NCBI GenBank assembly: GCA_963693315.1
Contig: OY856186.1
Location: 93,585,127 to 93,649,126, forward strand
Reading direction: 5' to 3'
DNA: 64,000 nucleotides
DNA from: Diogma glabrata
Lineage: Eukaryota > Arthropoda > Insecta > Diptera > Cylindrotomidae
Within the stretch, counting starts at the first letter, position 1. Every line of letters begins with the position of its first letter. The translations under genes were made by a program, and so were the position numbers. This document shows, piece after piece, positions 33,605 to 43,232 of this stretch. The notes under the pieces are model-generated. The model made no database searches, had not been told where the DNA came from, and was given only the letters and a program-made list of their open reading frames with translations.

Positions 33605-34160
33605 GGAGTTGAGTTATGTTAAAAAATGTGAAAAAAATTTCCAGTACCCCCCCCCCCCCTTTAACTTCGAACATTACACAAGAAAAAATTTGGAAAAATT
33701 CATGGTTATGGGCAATGTTGTAAAGATTGAATGAAAACTATAGCGGTTGGCTCATCATTTCAAATGTTATTTTGAGGGGGTTCAGGGTGGAAATTTTGAA
33801 AAAAGTTATTTTTGACCATGTCAAGTGGGGTGTCATATGAAATGTTGATTTCTTTCTAGTCTAAACCAGTTTTTTTTGTAATTTTCAAAAGCGCAGTTTT
33901 TGAATTATGTTAAAAAATGTGAAACATTAAACAAGAAAAAATTTAAAGAAATTCATTTATAGGAAATGTTGTAAAGATTGAATGAAAACTATAGCGGTCG
34001 GCTCATCGTTTCAAATGTTATTTTGAGGGGGTTGGGAATGGAAATATTGAAAAAAAATTATTTTGACTATGTCGAGTGGGGTCATATGAGAGGTGGATTT
34101 TTTTCTAGACCAAAACAATTTTTTTGTAGTTTTCGAAAACACCGTTTTTGATTCATTAGA
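33605..34160 (+). repeat. ~290-bp tandem duplication, related to 4095-4250
   Basis: Two copies begin GAGTTATGTTAAAAAATGTG / GAATTATGTTAAAAAATGTG at about 33611 and 33901. They share GTAAAGATTGAATGAAAACT, ATAGCGGT, CATTTCAAATG-like sequence, TTTTGAGGGGGTT and GTGGGGTGTCATATGA. The first copy has a run of 13 C residues (33647-33659). It ends about 70 bp left of the Foldback-like element. Confidence 0.75.
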
Positions 34161-34231
34161 TTATAATTCTAAAATTGTGTTTTTGTGGAGGATTATTCAC
34201 GTAAAACAATCGTAGAAGAGGATAAATTTTG

Positions 34232-34815
34232 AGCTCTATTAAGATAGTGGACTAAAAATGGCAGCTACAACCAGGACCTAGTCAGGCATTTGTAGTCAAT
34301 TTGTTACACCATTAAAAAATTTGTAACCCCTGACAAATTTGAGAAATTCAAGAAACCGCTATCTTAAATTTAAGCTAGCGGTTTTCGCAATATCTCACGT
34401 TCTATTCATCCAATTTCAATTCTTAATACATTATAATTTGTAGCCGATTAGGCTACAATTTGTTACGTCATCACTAAGTTTGTAGTCCCTGCAAATTTTG
34501 AGAAATTCAAGAAACTGCTATCTTAAATTTAAGCTTGCGGTTTTCACAATATCTCACGTTCTATTCACCCAATTTTAATTCTTAATACATTATAATTTGT
34601 AGCCGATTGAGTTACAATTTGCTACGTTATCAAAAAGTTTGTAGCCCCTGCCAATTTTGAGAAATTTCGAAAACCGCTATCTTAAATTTAAGCTTGCGGT
34701 TTTCACAATACCTCACGTTCTATTCACCTAATTTTAATTTTTAATACATTAAAACTTGAAGCCAATTAAACTTCAATTTGTTACGTCATTTAAATATTTG
34801 TAGCCCCTGCCAATT
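34232..34815 (+). repeat. left tandem-array terminal repeat of the 13-kb element
   Basis: About four units of ~155 bp. Each has ACCGCTATCTTAAATTTAAG or a close variant (34346, 34513, 34672), CACGTTCTATTCA, AATACATTA, TTTGTAGCC and TTGTTACGTCAT. The outermost part carries the unique tip TCAGGACCTAGTC-like sequence, which is also present, complemented, at the right tip (47208-47225). Confidence 0.85.
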
Positions 34816-34872
34816 TAATCTGACAGCCAATACGTTTTTTGAAACAAAAGATCAACAACCGATCGAAACACA

Positions 34873-35319
34873 CACTGAAAAAAAAATTGAAGTTCATGAC
34901 AACCTCATCTCGAAGTTGGCAGTGTTTATCCATGCAAAGAAAAATTATTTGCAAACAATTTCCCTGTGATTGGGACAACTACACGATAACATTTTCCTAA
35001 CAACAGAATGAGGTTTATTTAAAATATAAAATGTTATATCCAATATAACAGTAGTTGAATAAAGATAATAACTATTTCCCTGGAAAAAATTTTCTTTGGC
35101 CTTATATCATGAATTTTTCATTTTAAAGTTTAAGCATTTGAGATTAATTGAACTATATTTTATTTTCACATAAATATTTCATGTGATTGTCTCAACTTCA
35201 TCGATTTATAATTGTAGAGTTGTTGAAGCAATTTCGTAGTTTGATTCGCCATATGTGACCGCACGGTGAGGTTGAGACAATTGCATTTCGATTGGAAATA
35301 GGACATGTTTTTTTCAGTG
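34873..35319. mobile_element. ~447-bp MITE with CACTGAAAAAA ends
   Basis: CACTGAAAAAAAAATTGAAG at 34873 and TTTTTTTCAGTG ending at 35319 are inverted. Subterminal words GACAACCTCATC and GTGAGGTTGAGACAATTG are near-inverted too. It lies just inside the left array. No coding potential. Confidence 0.6.
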
Positions 35320-35398
35320 CACCGATCTACATTGTACAAATGAAATGCTTAGTCCAAATCAACAGTCCCGGGGGCGTACAATCCACAAAGGTTTAAAA

Positions 35399-35510
35399 AG
35401 CGTCCATCAACACCTCAACACGCATGTTGTTGTGGGACCTAGGTCTTAAAAGGTATCTATATTGTGTTGCTTTATGTAATCCATACACAGCACTTTTTAT
35501 TAAAAACAAA
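35399..35510 (+). repeat. LINE 3' tail copy C
   Basis: CGTCCATCAACACCTCA, CGCATGTTGTTGTGGGACC, TAGGTCTTAAAAGGTATCTAT then TTGTGTTGC. Same order as the LINE end at 20123-20250, lacking any reverse transcriptase sequence. Confidence 0.8.
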
Positions 35511-35567
35511 TTCGTTGGACCTCTTCTTAAACCTTTTCTGTGTGCGCCCCTGTTTGCAGTTGTAGAA

Positions 35568-35975
35568 AATAGTACATTACGATGCAAAGACGTAAAGCTA
35601 AAGATTTTGGACGTACGTGGAGTTTGCAAATCGAGGTGCTAGCCGAGATTTGCACCCACATTAAGTCCAAAATGGTTTACGTTCGTGCGTCATATACTAT
35701 TTTTTATTCGCCGCAAGTAAAATATTTAAAAAATTATTATTTTAAATCAAAATTATAAATTTGCATAAATGTTGAAATAAAAATATGTTGAATAAGTAAC
35801 CTTTGACAAAATATTTGTTATTTTTTTCAAAATATTTGTATAGCTATGACAACAAAGAATAACAAATATTTTAATTGGATTAGGAAATTTAGAATCGAAA
35901 GGTTGCTTTGATAAAAATACAAATGTTTTTAACTTTTTTGGATGTAACTATGACACAAAATATATGGTTAAAGTG
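35568..35975 (+). repeat. dispersed repeat with terminal hairpin, copy 2
   Basis: A ~130-bp hairpin (AATAGTACATTACGATGC at 35569 pairing with GCGTCATATACTATT ending about 35702, centre TGCAAATCGAGGTGC) is followed by ~270 bp of AT-rich sequence matching 3770-4090 (CCTTTGACAAAATATTTGTT, GGATGTAACTATGACA, ATATATGGTTAAA). Confidence 0.75.
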
Positions 35976-36590
35976 ACACTTTAAGGCCTCAAATCACAGT
36001 AATAAAGTAACACATTAATATGCAGGTGAAAAAAAATACTTTACCAATAGATTTTAGAGACCGCGTAACGCTTTTTTTAGTTTTACAACTATTTCTCGGA
36101 CAGTCGGTATATGGTATTTAATACCGAGTACTTTTCTATTAAAAAATTATTTGCAGATGACAATTCGTAATCTGGTACTCCAGTCGCAACTAAATTTGTT
36201 TTTTGTATAATAAATTTGCATTGACTGCATGTGGAAATTTCTACGAAACTCGGAGTACTTTTTAATAATTTGTTTGCCAGCCATGGAGCTGAAACGTTAC
36301 AATTTAAATGTTTGCTGGTTTTTATTAAAACCGAATCCGAAGATTCGCATATTTCTAGTCAAATCTCAGCTCTTCTTTTATATGTTGAAGCTGTTATGCC
36401 GTAATTCATTATGTTAATTATGAGTTCTGTGACCTATATTTGTGATCTATATCTGTGAACTATTTTTGTGACCAAAAATTTGTGATCTATATTTGTGACC
36501 TATTTTTATAAAATGCAAAATATAAGTTATAAAATATTTAAATGCAATCAAAATAATAAAATCATTATCATTATTATTCGTAAATATTTA
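35976..36590. other. AT-rich interior with short degenerate repeats
   Basis: A plus-strand frame at 36229-36417 has no recognisable domain. At 36425-36510 TTTGTGATCTATATTTGTGA-type words repeat about four times. No gene called. Confidence 0.45.
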
Positions 36591-36591
36591 A

Positions 36592-36790
36592 GATATTTTG
36601 CCTTCTCCAAAATATGAGGATAGTCTACTATACCAAACATGGCCAGATACATAATTGAGTCAAAGGCGCAAGTATTTGACAAACTTATTGTGCTAACATC
36701 AATTTTGGATTCTGCTAATTTATAGTCTGACCCATTTTGAATAATAGGTATGTTTAATCTGTTTATGTTGCCAAACTTTAAAACATCATG
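36592..36790 (-). pseudogene. C-terminal NTCAFDS domain of the transposase
   Basis: An open minus-strand frame of about 65 residues: NHDVLKFGNINRLNIPIIQN, GSDYKLAESKIDVSTISLS, NTCAFDSIMYLAMFGIV. The NTC-x-DS pattern with a Cys between Asn-Thr and Ala-Phe-Asp-Ser resembles the active-site cysteine region of papain-like or OTU-type cysteine proteases. I have seen NTCAFDS next to transposase-like regions in uncharacterised insect proteins. Protease function is inference only; the His partner is not seen. Confidence 0.5.
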
Positions 36791-36880
36791 ATTCCCCTAA
36801 TGTTGTCTATATTTCCTAACCAAAAATATAACAACATATTGACTTTACGTCAGATATTAAGTTTCGCATTGATTGGCAAC

Positions 36881-37010
36881 AATCAATAATGACTTTACAC
36901 TCGTGACTTGGGATGTTGATTAGAATGTTGACTTAGATGTTGACGAAATATTCTCTCATCCTATGAATTCACACATCGTAATATCTAGAAATTTAATACA
37001 AAAAATACCA
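36881..37010 (+). repeat. dispersed repeat shared with 40680-40787
   Basis: AATCAATAATGACT, CTCGTGACTTGGGATGTTGAT, CCTATGAATTCACACA, ATATCTAGAAATTTAAT. The same words in the same order start the SINE-like insertion at 40680. This copy carries a ~20-bp extra segment and lacks the tRNA-like part. It interrupts the transposase pseudogene. Confidence 0.7.
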
Positions 37011-37401
37011 AAATCATGATTAAAGGTTTTATTATTGCCTAAGTATTTGGCAATATCTTTTTGAGGCTGACTTTTATTAGCAAATTCTTTTCCTTTATTA
37101 ATGTAATTGTTGGTTTTGATCTACTTGACTAAAATTTGTATAATAATTATATTAACTTTAAAAATTTTAAACTAAGCCTTAGTTTTTTTTTTTAGGAAAA
37201 TTTAAAAGGAAATGTTTTGCCTTTGTTTTATTTTAATTTAACCCAATGAAATTCTCTAAAATGTAACGACATCATTCAATTTCACCAGTAACATTTGAAT
37301 TGTTCTAATAACAAATAGTTATACGTCTGAAATACTGCGATATTAACCATTATCAAATAATTTTTGAAATAATTCAATGATATCGCAATGATATTGATAG
37401 T

Positions 37402-37602
37402 TCAATGATATCCTCTTGGCCTACGGCCTCGTGCTATTAAATTTTTGGCAAAAAAATATTTCGAATTATCACCATTACTACTGGAAAACAAATAGCTTAC
37501 TTCCAGTTTTTTTGCAGTCAAAGCAGATTCACTTTTGTCCATAACCTTCATCGTTCTGGTCATTTGAGGCAGGGTAAGAACATTCAATAAAAATATGTAC
37601 AT
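37402..37602 (-). pseudogene. unidentified coding-like fragment
   Basis: A minus-strand frame with protein-like composition: LPQMTRTMKVMDKSESALT, AKKLEVSYLFSSSNGDNSK, FFAKNLIARGRRPRG. GAAGTAAGC and TTTTCCAGT within it could be splice signals of a tiny intron, but the frame is open through them. It sits between the two parts of the transposase pseudogene. I do not recognise the family. Confidence 0.35.
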
Positions 37603-37672
37603 ATTTTAAGCATTTGTAACATTTATGGGCACCTTTAAAGTATAAATTAAATGATTATTAAATTAGAAATTG

Positions 37673-37725
37673 AATTACAATATGTGTCACAACAACACAT
37701 AGATAAATTTTAAGACCTTTGTTCC
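37673..37725 (-). repeat. LINE 3' tail copy D (partial)
   Basis: On the minus strand: GGTCTTAAAATTTATCTATG then TGTTGTTGTGACACATATTG. About 50 bp only, the distal part of the tail defined at 20123-20250. Confidence 0.65.
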
Positions 37726-37739
37726 TATGAGCACTGCTC

Positions 37740-38218
37740 GTGTCTAATATTTTCAAACGCTTAGAATCTTTGTTCAGAGATCATTGTTTTTCAGTTTAGA
37801 CGAGACGAATTATCTGAGAGTTCGAAAATATTTAAACAATTAAAACAAAATTCAAAAATTCGTCTCATATACTTTAACATATGAGACGAAGTGTCTTTAC
37901 GAGTTCGTTGATTAATTATTAAAATACATATAGAAATGCATATGATTAATGTAAAATAAATAACTTTTTCTACGTTAATAATATTTAAGATTACGTTTTG
38001 ATATTAATAATAAATAAATACAATCTAAAATAAATATTTGTATAGTATAAATATTTGTATAGTATAAATATTTGTTTAGATTTAACTCGAACTTAGAAAC
38101 TAAAGGACTAGATAAGTACAACATTTTTTAGTTTGTTTGATTTACTCATATTATATGATATAATATATATGATGAGTATAATCAATCAGTTAATAAATAG
38201 CATTATTGTTATTAGTAA
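37740..38218. other. AT-rich spacer with a small hairpin
   Basis: TTCGTCTCATAT and ATATGAGACGAA (37858-37890) form a 12-bp-arm hairpin. ATAAATATTTGTATAGT is repeated in tandem at about 38030-38075. No gene. Confidence 0.5.
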
Positions 38219-39284
38219 CTAATTATAGTAATTTCTTTGATAAATATACAACAATATATGATATTCACCTGTAGGCTTATCTCCATTTTTACAAGCTGGG
38301 CATTGTTCATCTGATAAAATAGGTTGTCTATCGTCAGGTTGTTGATCCCTCTTTCGTTTTTGGGAAATTATACATCTACCTTTTCCACCCCAATTTTCTA
38401 CAACGTTTAATTCCTCATTTTCCGGATGGCAATTTAAGCAATATATTCCAATTTCTGTTATTCGATTATTGACACAATCAACAGAATGAACATATTTTTT
38501 GCACTTCGAACACGATGAAATATTATTTTCAACAACTTCTAAATTGCATATACGCAACAAGTTGAGCATATATTATTAGAAACTAATAAAGGGGTTTGGC
38601 TGAATGAAAAGTTTTCATGATTTTCATGCATTTTACTGTTATCTTTGATTTTACATATTGCACAAGTTTCTTTAGTATTATTAGAATTTATAGAACAAGT
38701 AGTATGAGCTTTTTCTCGCAAGTACTTCAAATATATATATTTTTATCTTTAATAACTCTTGTACAGACAAAGCATATATTATCTTTGGAATAATTTTTAA
38801 AATTTGTATTTCTATTTATATCTGCTAATCCACTAATTTTAATTTCTCTTTCAAATAATCTAAATGTTTATCAACAAATTGATCAACTCTAATTACTTTT
38901 TGTGCCTTTTTTAAAAATAACATGCTCTAATTTATTCATTTCATTTTCAACACAAGAGCTACTCGCTGGATCTCTTCCAAAGTTGAAATATGAACTACAA
39001 ATACAAGACCATATTGGAAATAGTTCCATATCTTTGAGGACTTGTTTGGCGGGGTTATTTTTATATAAAAAATAAGCATTTAAATATAAATCGTGGATAG
39101 TCAAATGTTTTTCACAATATTCATATATACGTAATGCCCAACATCTCCACTGATTTTTTCTATCTGACCCATCAGTTAGGATCTCTTCATTTGGAATTTG
39201 TTCGATTTCATCTATTTCAAGTTTCTCAACATCATTGATGAATGTATTTCTTAATGTAAAATCTAAAACATATTAATTACTATT

Positions 39285-39582
39285 ATAATTCACGTGACTT
39301 TCACTTATAACTGTGAGAAATATTGAAAACCGCATGCTTAAATATAAGATAACGGTTTTTGAATTGTTAAGAATTGGGAAGGGATACAAATTTTTTGATA
39401 ACGTAACAAATTGGTTCCACATTGGCAACAAATTTTGATGTATTCAGAAATAAAGTAAGATGGATAGAACGTGAGATATTTTGAAAGCCGCTAGCTTGCA
39501 TATAAGATAACGGTTTTTTTAATTTTTCAAAATTGCAGGGGCTAGAAATTTTTTGATGACGTAACAAATTGGTTCCACATTG
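39285..39582 (-). repeat. right tandem array of the 13-kb element, first part
   Basis: Two units in the orientation of the right terminus: GAAAACCGCATGCTTAAATA (39327) and AAAGCCGCTAGCTTGCATA (39484), each with GTAACAAATTGGTTCCACATT. The second unit is cut at TTCCACATTG by the nested CCCAA element, and continues at 44147 with TGGCTACAAACTTTGATG. Confidence 0.85.
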
Positions 39583-40373
39583 CCCAAGCAACCAGATAAT
39601 ATAGAAATCTTTATAAAAATCTATAGAATTTGTGTAATTACTTCTACCTTAGATGTAGAGCGTCCTACAGATATTTGTGTAGAATTCCAATAAAATTTCT
39701 TATGGTAAGTGGCTAAAATTGTTCTACATTTCGTAAGGATTATATTTCTTTTATTATCTATGGCTTCTTGCGGTGTTGTGGAAATTTTTCTGCGTCATTT
39801 ACTACTATTTTATCTAGAACATTTTCTACATATAATTCTTCTTGAAAGATCGCGTTATTTTCTTGTACTTCTATAGATTTTATTCGACAATATTTACGTT
39901 CATTTCTATATAGTTATATCCAGAATATTTTCTACAGTTAAATTTTTTTTTTATACCCTGCGCTTTTTTCGAATGTTTCTGCAAATTTTATTTGACACTT
40001 TCCGCAACAATTTCCAAATGTTTATTTAGAATATTTTCTACAAGTAAATCTAAATATTGGATTTATTAATCCAAAAATAAAAGATATTATTTCTTATTAT
40101 TTTTTCATTTATTGATTTTCTTTCAGTTTATAAAAATTAATAAAAAAATAAAATTAGAAAATTAAATAAAATTATAAAATTCATATAACAATTAAATAAC
40201 GTTTAGTATAAAAAAATGTATAATATAAAATCATTACTTTATTAAGAAGTAGGACTAAGATTTATTGATGAAGTATTTCTTTCTGTAAATATAAAATTTA
40301 TTTCATAATATATTTTAAATACATGATATATAAATGTTAAAAATAAATAGAATAATAGATATATATATGAAAA

Positions 40374-40679
40374 TTATAGAGAAAAGCTACCAGTGCTTTC
40401 TTGTTCACCCCTTTTATCAAAATCATCATTTAATGATGGCTTTTTATCATTTAATGATGGCTTATGTACTTTTTGCCGCACACAATCCTTCACTTTTCTT
40501 AACGCATTTCTAAAATGCGATTGTAGAATTTTCGGAGTTGATGGAATTTTAAATGTTTTCTGACTAAACTCCATAATATAGGCTACAAATTTTGTGTCTT
40601 CTATTGAGAACTTTCCTTTAAAGTTTGAAGAGAACACAATTTCTTTTATAAATTTTTTACTTATAATAGCTCTAAGAAT
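40374..40679 (-). pseudogene. C-terminal coding block (DUF4806-like) of the nested transposon
   Basis: Minus strand: LRAIISKKFIKEIVFSSNFK, GKFSIEDTKFVAYIMEFSQK, ILQSHFRNALRKVKDCVRQK. The pattern (short helix, LA/IK-x-xx-F-G-GK-F, variable loop, helix with NALRK) resembles DUF4806, found in many uncharacterised, often transposon-like, insect proteins. A SINE-like insertion cuts it at 40680. Beyond its duplicate at 41103-41114 the frame continues as HSRKFFQNI joined to LRAII. The C-terminus ends with charged duplicated KPSLNDKKPSLNDD. Confidence 0.55.
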
Positions 40680-41114
40680 CAATAATGACTATACAATCGT
40701 GACTTAGGATGTTAATTAGAATAGAAATGTTCCCCATTCTATGAATTCACACAAAGTATTGTCTAGAAATTTAATGCAAAAAATCCCATATAATGTAAAA
40801 GCATTTTCCATAATATGGAGTCTAATGACAGTGGAAAAATTCAACTTAAGTAAAAAATAATTAAGTGATGAAGAAGTTTCAACTTTGAAATTGTCATCGC
40901 CTCAACGGCGTAATCGATAGCATGTCTGCCCAAAGATTCGAGCCGGGCACTGACGAGGGTAGGTTCGAATCCGATCCGAAACACGTAAAATGTGAATTGT
41001 AGTTTTTTTCTGAGAAACTTCAAAACCATACCTTTGAATTGAAAATATTCCAATTACTTCTTTACTTACTTGAGTTTAATTGATCTCAAAAATCCAAAAT
41101 AAAGCTCTAAGAAT
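40668..41114 (+). mobile_element. SINE-like retroposon with 12-bp target duplication
   Basis: AGCTCTAAGAAT at 40668-40679 and again at 41103-41114 flanks a 423-bp insert. The insert contains a tRNA-like segment (40893-40985) with an A-box-like CGGCGTAATCGATAGCATG (40906) and a perfect B box GGTTCGAATCC (40962). About 210 bp precede the tRNA-like part and their first 110 bp recur alone at 36881-37010. Internal position of the promoter is unusual for a SINE. The duplication indicates insertion as one unit. Confidence 0.65.
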
Positions 41115-41289
41115 GTTTTGAAAAAATTTTCGTGAATGATGTATTTATATTATTTATAATAAAATGTTTATTATATAAATTATAAAATGTGCTTTTTGTT
41201 CAACATCAGTCATTATTTTTTTAAATATTGAGAATGTGAACTATATCGTTTTGTAATGATATTATATAATAACATTAAAAATTTTATTG

Positions 41290-41571
41290 CGACCTCAATT
41301 CATGTGTGATTACTTCCTGAATTTAAGCATATTAATTAGGAGAGGAAAAGAAATTAACTAAGATTCCTTGAGTAGCGGCGAGCGAAATAGGAAAGGTTCA
41401 GCATTAAGTCCTTTTATCTATAATGGATAAATTGGTCATTCAATGTGCTGGAGTATCTTTTATCTTATACATTCACTTTTACGTCCAAGTCCATCTTGAA
41501 TGGGGCTATTAACCCATAGAGGGTGCCAGGCCCGTAGCGACTATTATTGTGTATAAGAAGATATCTCCTTA

Positions 41572-41606
<35 letters not shown>

Positions 41607-41634
41607 TGGTAAACTCCATCTAAAACTAAATATA

Positions 41635-41698
<64 letters not shown>

Positions 41699-42079
41699 TA
41701 AAAAGTACGTGAAACCGTTAAGGGGTTAAGCCCAATGAACTCAAATAACTGAATGAAAAAATTCACTGGAATCAAATATTAAATAATTTTTAATTATTGA
41801 TACCATGCACTTTTTTTCATGTAAGACGTTGCGATATGTTAGTTATATATTATTTATATTTATATAAATAGTTATTTGTCTATGGTTTAAACAGAAGCTC
41901 AATTCTTGTTTTCTTGTAAAACTTTGTGATTGATCTGTTAATTATCCTGACAATATGCTGATATATTTAATCGAACATGCTATCACTTTATGTGAAGCGT
42001 AGTACGCCACGATTTATTTTATAAATGCAGTAAAAGTATATGTTCGGATCAAGCAATGATAAAGATTTGAGATACCTTT

Positions 42080-42113
<34 letters not shown>

Positions 42114-42262
42114 GTATGTATGCAAGTCATTGGGTATTAAAACCTACAGACCAAATTAACGTAACTAATATTTAGGACTACGTGTTATTTTTTTAAATAG
42201 CACCTCAGTCCTTGGGCGTTTTTATCAACTCATATTTGTTTTTTAAACATTTATGAGTAAAA
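41290..42262 (+). rRNA. 28S rRNA 5' fragment (truncated, probable pseudogene)
   Basis: Starts at the normal 28S beginning (CGACCTCAATTCATGTG), with GAATTTAAGCATATTAATTA, GTAGCGGCGAGCGAA, CCATGAGACCGATAGCGAAC, AAGTACCGTGAGGGAAAG, TGAAAAGCACTCTGAATAG, GGGACCCGTCTTGAAACACG and ATGCAAGTCATTGGG. It stops in the D3 region at about 42262. A few universally conserved bases differ (GAGAGGAAAAG for GGGGAGGAAAAG, GATTCCTTGAGTAGC). The ~130 AT-rich bases before it may be ITS2. No 18S, 5.8S or 2S RNA is near. It sits in the intron-like gap of the nested transposon's ORF, antisense to it. Confidence 0.88.
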
Positions 42263-42270
42263 GGTTCACG

Positions 42271-42436
42271 TAGGAGTAAAATAGATTCACAAAAGATAAA
42301 TAATATAAATACATCATTCACCTAAAATAGATAATAGGAGTAGGAGTAAAATAGGAAGTAGAAGTAAAATAGGAGTAAAATAGATTCACAAAAGATAAAT
42401 AATATAAATACATCATTCACGTAAAATAGATAATAA
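42271..42436 (+). repeat. direct duplication beside the 28S fragment
   Basis: TAGGAGTAAAATAGATTCAC, then AAAGATAAATAATATAAATA and CATCATTCAC occur at 42271-42337 and 42371-42436, separated by extra GAAGTAAAATAGGAG units. The distal word is also present inverted at 41131-41154, on the other side of the 28S fragment. The second copy overlaps the exon end of the N-terminal coding block. Confidence 0.8.
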
Positions 42437-42859
42437 ATAATCGACGGCCGCTTTACTGACGTTAGTATCGGTTGCCCATTTAGCTAGTTTTTCTGTTTTT
42501 GTTAATTTATTATGCATTTGAAAATTATTTTTAGTTTCTGCATCACTATAACTAGAACTGGTATCGGTGTTATTCTTTGAGGTGCTTGATAACACTTCAA
42601 ATCTAGGTAAACGAGGAGAATTATTTTGAATAGTAATATTGTTTAAAGTGGAAAATGAGTCAATTGTTTTACACGAATTTATTTTCAACGGATTATGAGC
42701 CATGCATTGATCAAAGGAATAATTTTTAACATTTATGATTTCCACATTTCTTTTTTCATTTTTGTTCAATAAGCCTTTTTTCAGAAAATGCCGAACATAC
42801 TGTTGGCCCGCACGACGTTTTCTAAAATATTTTCTATAATTGAAAAATATAAATTTCAT
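42413..42859 (-). CDS. N-terminal coding exon of the nested transposon
   Basis: 148 residues from ATG 42859: an arginine-rich start (YRKYFRKRRAGQQYVRHFLK), a Ser/Thr/Asn-rich middle (SSTSKNNTDTSSSYSDAET), and the C-terminal KLAKWATDTNVSKAAVDYLL-type helix-turn-helix-like segment. Uncharacterised insect transposon-like proteins share this WAxxxNxSxxAxxxLLxILR motif near their N-terminus. After ILR the genomic sequence reads GTGAATG, a plausible 5' splice site, so the downstream block at 40374-41128 may be the next exon. No stop or frameshift within. DNA-binding is inference. Confidence 0.6.
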   Translation of the reverse strand: MKFIFFNYRKYFRKRRAGQQYVRHFLKKGLLNKNEKRNVEIINVKNYSFDQCMAHNPLKINSCKTIDSFSTLNNITIQNNSPRLPRFEVLSSTSKNNTDTSSSYSDAETKNNFQMHNKLTKTEKLAKWATDTNVSKAAVDYLLSILRE

Positions 42860-43081
42860 TTAACAAACAATGTTCATGTTAATATAATATTGTTATAAAA
42901 CGGCAAAAAATTGTAAATGAAGAAAAATTAAAAAACAGTTAATATTTATGTCATTTAAAATAAAAATGAAAAAGTTAGTGTGAATAAACAAAGGATGAAT
43001 AACTGTACTGTAGACGCGGGCAATGCCATACGCAAAACCAATGTTTCACAAAATAACTAAATAACCAAATAAAGCAAGACT

Positions 43082-43232
43082 AATAGTGAATTATTTTCAA
43101 CTGTACGGAACAAATTTCAGCACAGTTCCAACACCTAATTATTTTTTTGTATTGAAATGCTTTCCAAAAGCATACAAAATTTGATAATTCGGTGTTGGAA
43201 CTTATTCAGTACAGGCGAAAGGAATTCACTAT
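43082..43232. repeat. foldback hairpin within the nested transposon
   Basis: TAGTGAATTATTTTCAACTGTAC pairs, in pieces of up to 12 bp, with GTACAGGCGAAAGGAATTCACTA. The inner pair is AGTTCCAACACC/GGTGTTGGAACT (43129 and 43190). About 150 bp long, non-coding. Confidence 0.65.

Larger units (their letters stand above)
36592..39245 (-). pseudogene. decayed Mutator-like transposase of the 13-kb element
   Basis: In minus-strand order: 39245-38889 reads FTLRNTFINDVEKLEIDE, WRCWALRIYEYCEKHLTIHD, MELFPIWSCICSSYFNFG and ASSSCVENEMNKLEH. The Ser-rich tract followed by VEN is where I place the last catalytic acidic residue, by analogy with animal transposases that end ASS/SNAxVE. A one-base frameshift near 38910 continues RVDQFVDKHLDYLKEKLK. 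38730-38219 has cysteine-rich segments (ETCAICKIKD; SSCSKCKKYVHSVDCVNN; YCLNCHPENEE). After a ~1.4-kb interruption, 36790-36592 reads RLNIPIIQNGSDYKLAESK, SLSNTCAFDSIMYLAMFG. The first two catalytic residues are not visible. Order and element ends support one transposase. Confidence 0.65.

Noticed and set aside
33647..33659. Run of 13 C residues as a G-quadruplex or regulatory signal
   Set aside because: A single homopolymer run in a duplicated non-coding repeat; replication slippage is sufficient.
36229..36417. Small plus-strand gene
   Set aside because: No domain, no homologue I recognise, and it lies in the interior of a decayed transposon on the strand opposite its transposase.
40893..40985. 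Functional tRNA gene
   Set aside because: A and B boxes are good, but the acceptor and anticodon stems do not close and the segment is inside a retroposon with target duplications.
41290..42262. Functional 28S rRNA gene
   Set aside because: Only the first ~970 bases are present, no 18S/5.8S/2S is linked, conserved bases are altered, and it lies inside a transposon. Annotated as a fragment.
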